Shown piece by piece: positions 59,447-64,000 of a stretch of 64,000 nt of DNA (its first letter is position 1; each line of letters opens with the position of its first letter). Both the position numbers and the translations under genes were made by a program. Source of the stretch: an uncultured Eubacteriales bacterium (GTDB lineage Bacteria > Bacillota > Clostridia > Oscillospirales > CAG-272); contig URAP01000005.1 in the NCBI GenBank assembly GCA_900545935.1, forward strand, positions 1 through 64,000, written 5' to 3'. The notes under the pieces were generated by a model. That model did no database searches, was not told where the DNA came from, and saw only the letters and a list, made by a program, of their open reading frames with translations.

Positions 59447-60730
59447 TTACTTGACAAAGTCGAATTCAAAGTCGTATATTGCGACCGAATCACCGTCGCC
59501 GCAGCCCGCCTCCTCGAGACGGTCGATCACGCCGCTCGTGCGCAGCACGCGCTGAAAATAGCGCAGCGAATCGCGATTCTCAAAGTTGACCGAGCCGACG
59601 AGATTCCAGAGCCAGTCTGCCTCGACAACATAGGTCGAGCCCTCGCGGTGTATCTCGACCTCATGGTTGTCGCGGTCGATAAGCTCACTCTCGGGACGGC
59701 ATACATATTCCGGCTCATATACGACTACCGGCGGCAGCGTGCGCAGACGGTCGGCGACGGTCGAGAGCATTCCGTCTATGCCCTGACGGGTGGCAGCGGA
59801 TATCTTTATGAGCTCGAGCCCGTGCTCCGATGCGTATTTTTCCACGCGTGCGAGTGCATCCGGGTCGGAGATCGCGTCGCATTTGTTTGCAATGAGCAGC
59901 TGCGGCAGCGATGCAAGCGCCTCACTGAACCGTTCGAGCTCGCGGTTGATGGTGATGATGTCCTCAACGGGGTCGCGCCCGGTCATTCCGGAAACATCGA
60001 CTACGTGCAGAAGCATGCGGCAGCGCTCGATATGACGCAGAAATGCGTGTCCGAGTCCCGCGCCCTCGCTCGCTCCCTCGATAAGCCCGGGAATGTCTGC
60101 GGCGACAAAGCCTCTGCCGTCGCGCAGCCGCACAACGCCGAGATTCGGCGAGAGGGTGGTGAAATGGTATTCGGCTATCTTTGGTCTTGCCGCCGAGATG
60201 ACCGAGAGGATAGAGGATTTTCCGACGCTCGGAAAACCGATAAGTCCGACATCGGCTATCATTTTAAGCTCGAATATGACCTCGCGCTCCTCACCCTTGA
60301 GTCCGCTTTTCGCAAAGCGCGGCGTGCGGCGTGTGGGCGTTGCAAAATGGCGATTGCCCCAGCCGCCCTTGCCTCCTCGGCAGAGCACGAACGGCTCGCC
60401 GTCCTCGGACATATCTTTTATGACCAGTCCGCTCTCGGCGTCCTTTATTACGGTTCCGGGAGGAACGGGAAGCACGGTGTCCTTACCGTTGCCGCCGTGA
60501 AACTTCGCGCCCGAGCCGTTTTCTCCGTTCTGCGCTATGAACTTGCGGCGATTCTTGTAGTCGAGCAGGGTATTTGTCCCCTCGTCTATCGTGATAATGA
60601 TGTTGCCGCCGCGTCCGCCGTCGCCTCCGTCCGGTCCGCCGTGTGAGACGTATTTTTCGCGTCGGAAGGTAACGGCGCCGTTGCCGCCGTCTCCTGCCTT
60701 TACATATACCTTAACCTTGTCTATAAGCAT
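59447..60730 (-). CDS. obgE: GTPase ObgE
   Basis: A 427-aa ribosome-associated GTPase. The Gly-rich Obg domain starts MLIDKVKVYVKAGDGGNGAV; the G domain has GFPSVGKSS, DIPGLIEGASEGAGLGHAFL and NKCD. The C-terminal OCT domain spans about 350-427. It lies between ligA and hisS. Confidence 0.97.
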   Translation of the reverse strand: MLIDKVKVYVKAGDGGNGAVTFRREKYVSHGGPDGGDGGRGGNIIITIDEGTNTLLDYKNRRKFIAQNGENGSGAKFHGGNGKDTVLPVPPGTVIKDAESGLVIKDMSEDGEPFVLCRGGKGGWGNRHFATPTRRTPRFAKSGLKGEEREVIFELKMIADVGLIGFPSVGKSSILSVISAARPKIAEYHFTTLSPNLGVVRLRDGRGFVAADIPGLIEGASEGAGLGHAFLRHIERCRMLLHVVDVSGMTGRDPVEDIITINRELERFSEALASLPQLLIANKCDAISDPDALARVEKYASEHGLELIKISAATRQGIDGMLSTVADRLRTLPPVVVYEPEYVCRPESELIDRDNHEVEIHREGSTYVVEADWLWNLVGSVNFENRDSLRYFQRVLRTSGVIDRLEEAGCGDGDSVAIYDFEFDFVK

Positions 60731-60773
60731 ATATTTATTCCTTTATCGTTTGACTTTTGTTATTTCCGATCGG

Positions 60774-62774
60774 TCAGATCCCCGCCATCCTGCGGAATTC
60801 TGCCTCGTCTATTACCGAAATGCCGAGCGATTCCGCCTTTGTCAGTTTGCTTCCCGCCTTATCTCCGGCGAGCAGATAATCAGTCTTTGCCGAAACGGAG
60901 GAGGAGGTCTTTCCGCCGAGGCTCTTGATGACTGCCGACGCCTCGTCGCGCGTCATTGTCGGAAGCGTTCCCGTCAGCACGAATGTCAGTCCGTCGAACG
61001 CATCACCGCGGCGCTCCTCGCTCTTTGATTCGAGCATAACTCCGCATTCGTCGAGTCGGTCGACAAGCTCGGCTGTGGAGGGGGACGCGAAAAATTCCGC
61101 GATGCTCTCGGCAGTAACGGCACCGATATCGGCTATCTCGGTCAGACGCCCCGCACCCGCCTTCGCGAGCTGACGAACCCCGCCGAACTCCTCTGCGAGT
61201 GCACGTGCGGCAACCTCTCCGACTCCGCGTATTCCGAGCGCATATATAAGCCTTGCGGCGCCTCTGCTCTTGGACCCTTCTATCGCGGCGCACAGCTTGG
61301 CAGCCGAGGTCTCGCCCATACGGTCGAGCGAGGCAAGCTCGGACGGCTCGAGGTGATAGATATCGGGTATGCTGCGGACCATACCGGAAGTGAGCAGCGC
61401 GCGCACGACGGCGGGTCCCATGCCGTCTATGCCCATGCAGTCGCGTGAGGCAAAGTGTATGAGCGTGCGCTCGAGCTGAGCGGGGCAGAGGGGATTTGTG
61501 CAGCGTGTTGCAACCGCGCCCACATCGCGGGAGACACGCTCTCCGCAGGACGGGCAGACTGTCGGCATCTTGTACGGCTTGCTGCCCTCGGGGCGCAGGT
61601 CGTGACGAACGGCTACTATCTCGGGGATTATGTCCCCTGCTTTTTGTACCGTAACGGTGTCGCCTATGCGTATATCCCGTTCGGTGATAAAGTCAATATT
61701 GTGCAGCGTTGCGCGCGATACCGTTGTTCCGGCGAGCCTTACCGGCTCAAGCTCGGCGGTCGGGGTCAGAACTCCGGTCCTGCCTACCTGAACGGTAATG
61801 TCAAGCAGATGAGTATCCTGCTGCTCCGGTGGGAACTTGTACGCAACCGCCCATTTCGGCCTTCCGGAAAGCTCGCCTATCCTTACGCGCGCAGCAATAT
61901 CGTCAGCTTTTATAACAACGCCGTCGATGTCGCACGGCAGACGGTGGCGCTCCTCGCCTATTTTCTCTATTGCAGAGATTATATCCGTCGTGCTGCGCAG
62001 ACGTTCGCGGAACGGAATAACGCTGAAGCCGAGCGATACGAGCCAGTCGAGACCGTCGCTGTGACCGTCAAAGCTGCGGTCGCAGGTCTGAATATTGAAG
62101 ATATATATATCGAGTCCGCGCTCGGCTGCAATGCGTGAGTCGAGCTGGCGCAGAGAGCCGGCAGCTGCATTTCGCGGATTTGCGAATGTGGGAAGTCCCT
62201 CCTCATCTCTTCGCTCGTTTAACCGCGCAAAGCTGCGGCGCGGCATATATACCTCTCCGCGCACCTCGAGGTGTCCCTCGTAGGGGATGGAGAGCGGGAT
62301 GGAACGAACGGTCCTCAGATTTGCGGTGACATCCTCGCCGACGGTGCCGTTGCCGCGCGTCGAACCGCGCGTAAGCAGCCCGCCGTTATACTCGAGCGAA
62401 ACGGAGAGCCCGTCTATCTTGCATTCGACCGACCAGTCGCCGGAATAGTCGGTCTTGCAGAGAAACTCGCTCAGCTCCTCATAGCTGAAAACATCCGACA
62501 GACTGCCCATCGGTACCTTGTGCGTCACCTTTTCAAATCGGTCGAGCACAGCGCCGCCGACCCTCAGCGTAGGCGAATCGGGTCTGCGCAGCTCGGGATA
62601 CAGCGTCTCAAGGTCTCCCAGCTCGCGGAACAGCATATCGTACTCACTGTCCGAGACCACCGGGTCATCGTCGACATAGTAGCGCTTTGAATAATAGGTC
62701 AGGAGAGGGCAGAGCTCATCTATTCTTTCACTCGCCTGCTCGCGGTTGGGCTTATTTTTGCTTTTTTCGTTCAT
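60774..62774 (-). CDS. ligA: NAD-dependent DNA ligase LigA
   Basis: A 666-aa ligase from ATG 62774 (MNEKSKNKPN) behind AGGAACGTAT. The Ia domain (YYSKRYYVDDDPVVSDSEYD), the KxDG nucleophile in VECKIDGLSV, the zinc finger CPSCGERV with CTNPLCPAQ, HhH motifs and a C-terminal BRCT (LTFVLTGTLPTMTRDEASAV) are complete. The longer frame to 62858 is rejected because it overlaps the divergent promoter. It is upstream of obgE. Confidence 0.97.
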   Translation of the reverse strand: MNEKSKNKPNREQASERIDELCPLLTYYSKRYYVDDDPVVSDSEYDMLFRELGDLETLYPELRRPDSPTLRVGGAVLDRFEKVTHKVPMGSLSDVFSYEELSEFLCKTDYSGDWSVECKIDGLSVSLEYNGGLLTRGSTRGNGTVGEDVTANLRTVRSIPLSIPYEGHLEVRGEVYMPRRSFARLNERRDEEGLPTFANPRNAAAGSLRQLDSRIAAERGLDIYIFNIQTCDRSFDGHSDGLDWLVSLGFSVIPFRERLRSTTDIISAIEKIGEERHRLPCDIDGVVIKADDIAARVRIGELSGRPKWAVAYKFPPEQQDTHLLDITVQVGRTGVLTPTAELEPVRLAGTTVSRATLHNIDFITERDIRIGDTVTVQKAGDIIPEIVAVRHDLRPEGSKPYKMPTVCPSCGERVSRDVGAVATRCTNPLCPAQLERTLIHFASRDCMGIDGMGPAVVRALLTSGMVRSIPDIYHLEPSELASLDRMGETSAAKLCAAIEGSKSRGAARLIYALGIRGVGEVAARALAEEFGGVRQLAKAGAGRLTEIADIGAVTAESIAEFFASPSTAELVDRLDECGVMLESKSEERRGDAFDGLTFVLTGTLPTMTRDEASAVIKSLGGKTSSSVSAKTDYLLAGDKAGSKLTKAESLGISVIDEAEFRRMAGI

Positions 62775-62851
62775 ATACGTTCCTGATTTCGATATTTCGA
62801 TAATGTTTGTGAAAAACGATAGAAAAAGTGTGATATTCGCACACGAAGCAG

Positions 62852-62880
62852 TTGACAAAATACAAAAGTGATGATATAAT
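62852..62880 (+). promoter_or_regulatory. Promoter of the SorE-like dehydrogenase
   Basis: TTGACA (62852-62857), 17 nt, TATAAT (62875-62880). The leader is about 265 nt long; no gene was seen in it. Confidence 0.85.
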
Positions 62881-63152
62881 GTTTTTGTTTAAATTGACCG
62901 AATGAGCGGTATCAAACTGTCGGCACGTCCGAACGGACTGCGTATGCCTCTCGTCACGGTCGGCGCACGGCGGGCATACCCGCATCTGCGCAGCTGTTCT
63001 CATTATATCATAATCCGGCGGTAATTGCAAGGGCAACGCATATAATTGGGCGGTACGGAGTGCAGATATGATACCGTTTCCCGTCTGCGTCTGCCGATGA
63101 AGATAATACGCCGATTTTTCGCGAAAAAGATCAAAAAAGGAGAAAAACAAAA

Positions 63153-64000
63153 ATGAAAACAAAGGCTGTCAGAATCTACGGTAAAAATGACCTCCGACTC
63201 GAGGAATTCGAGCTGCCGGAACCGCGAGAGGACGAGATACTCGCTCATGTTATCTCGGATAGCGTATGCATGTCGTCGCACAAGGCGGCTGTTCAGGGCG
63301 AGGATCATAAGCGCGTGCCGGATGATGTTGCCGAGAATCCTACCATTATCGGACATGAGTTCTGCGGTGAGATAGTAAAGGTCGGCTCTAAGTGGGCATC
63401 CGAATTCAAGCCCGGCGACCGTTTCTCTATTCAGCCCGCAATGAACTATAAGGGCAGTCTCTATGCTCCCGGCTATTCGTATAAGTACGTCGGCGGAGAC
63501 GCGACCTACGTTATCATCCCGAACGAGGTCATGGAGACCGGCTGTCTGCTCTCGTACAAGGGAGACGCATTCTTCTACGGCTCGCTTGCGGAGCCGGTCT
63601 CCTGCATCGTCGGTGCGTTCCATGCATGCTACCACACGACGCCCGGTAAGTACGTTCACGATATGGGCATCGTAGAGGGCGGCTGTCTTGCTATCCTTGC
63701 GGGCGCGGGTCCTATGGGACTCGGAGCTATCGACTATGCTATCGCCTGCGATCGCAAGCCCTCGCTCGTTGTAGTAACAGACCTTGACGATGCGCGCCTT
63801 GCACGTGCAGAGCAGATACTCTCTGTCGAAAAGGCTGCCGCAAAGGGCGTCAAGCTCGTATATCTTAACACCGGTAAGCTCGACGATCCGGTAGCTCATA
63901 TGATGGAGCTGACCGGCGGCAAGGGCTATAACGATGTGTTCGTCTATGCACCGGTAAAGCCGGTCGTAGAGATGGGCGACAAGCTGCTCGCGCGAGACGG
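63153..64000 (+). CDS. Zinc-type alcohol dehydrogenase, SorE-like (partial, cut by window end)
   Basis: The first 282 codons are visible and open to the window end. MKTKAVRIYGKNDLRLEEFE, GHEFCGEIVKVG (zinc-type signature), FSIQPAMNYKGSLYAPGYSY, GSLAEPVSCIVGAFHACYHT and GAGPMGLGAIDYAI (NAD(P)-binding) match medium-chain dehydrogenases resembling L-sorbose-1-phosphate reductase. AAAAGGAGAAAAACAAA precedes the ATG. Substrate is inferred from resemblance only. Divergent from ligA. Confidence 0.85.
   Translation, partial: MKTKAVRIYGKNDLRLEEFELPEPREDEILAHVISDSVCMSSHKAAVQGEDHKRVPDDVAENPTIIGHEFCGEIVKVGSKWASEFKPGDRFSIQPAMNYKGSLYAPGYSYKYVGGDATYVIIPNEVMETGCLLSYKGDAFFYGSLAEPVSCIVGAFHACYHTTPGKYVHDMGIVEGGCLAILAGAGPMGLGAIDYAIACDRKPSLVVVTDLDDARLARAEQILSVEKAAAKGVKLVYLNTGKLDDPVAHMMELTGGKGYNDVFVYAPVKPVVEMGDKLLARD

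Noticed and set aside
59438..60646. A 402-codon open frame on the plus strand
   Set aside because: Antisense to obgE with no recognisable family.

Overview
The window looks like the chromosome of a fairly GC-rich Firmicute of the class Clostridia, most likely Oscillospiraceae/Ruminococcaceae-like. The evidence is the gene order: SRP RNA-dnaX-ybaB-recR, yicC-remA-gmk-rpoZ-priA-def-fmt-rsmB, ylxM-ffh-rpsP-khpA and rpmG-secE-nusG-rplK-rplA. Also consistent are an ECF-type ThiT under a TPP riboswitch, a rubrerythrin/PerR/rubredoxin cluster, clean TTGACA-17-TATAAT promoters and a dockerin domain. No species can be named from the sequence alone.

Layout. 0-6.3 kb: cysteine desulfurase, a roughly 337-bp imperfect-palindromic element, a DUF1015 protein, riboswitch-controlled thiT and an ABC-2 exporter pair. 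6.4-9.4 kb: tRNA-Gln, a cluster of GTGATATT hairpins in front of a four-helix-bundle (23S IVP/Avd-like) gene and a TIGR04076-like gene, then two paralogous XRE regulators. 9.5-14.2 kb: the peroxide-stress cluster rbr-perR-rubredoxin and an AT-rich YhaO/YhaN (SbcD/SbcC-like) pair. 14.3-17.7 kb: large SRP RNA, dnaX, ybaB, recR. 17.8-21.9 kb (minus strand): an FAD-dependent dehydrogenase and the rpmG-secE-nusG-rplK-rplA cluster.

22.0-36.1 kb is the main accessory region. It is a compact phage-like cassette on the minus strand, under a divergently transcribed LexA/CI-type repressor. It encodes a zinc-finger/HTH protein, a possible small terminase, TerL, a large portal, scaffold, an N4-gp56-type major capsid, neck/tail-like proteins and a lysis module (XhlA-like, GH25 endolysin, holin-like). 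No integrase, replication, tape-measure or tail-sheath gene is present. The endolysin ends in a two-repeat dockerin, which is unexpected for a phage lysin. The cassette may be a defective prophage or a domesticated particle or gene-transfer-agent-like element.

36.3-64 kb returns to core functions: a GH2 glycosidase, the ylxM-ffh operon read leftward, a TRIC-type channel, the yicC to rsmB operon read rightward, a ceramidase-like protein, an S1-domain protein, a NahK-like sugar kinase, aspS, hisS, obgE and ligA (all leftward), and the start of a SorE-like zinc dehydrogenase cut by the window end. Most claims are family recognition from protein motifs read by eye; no database search was run.
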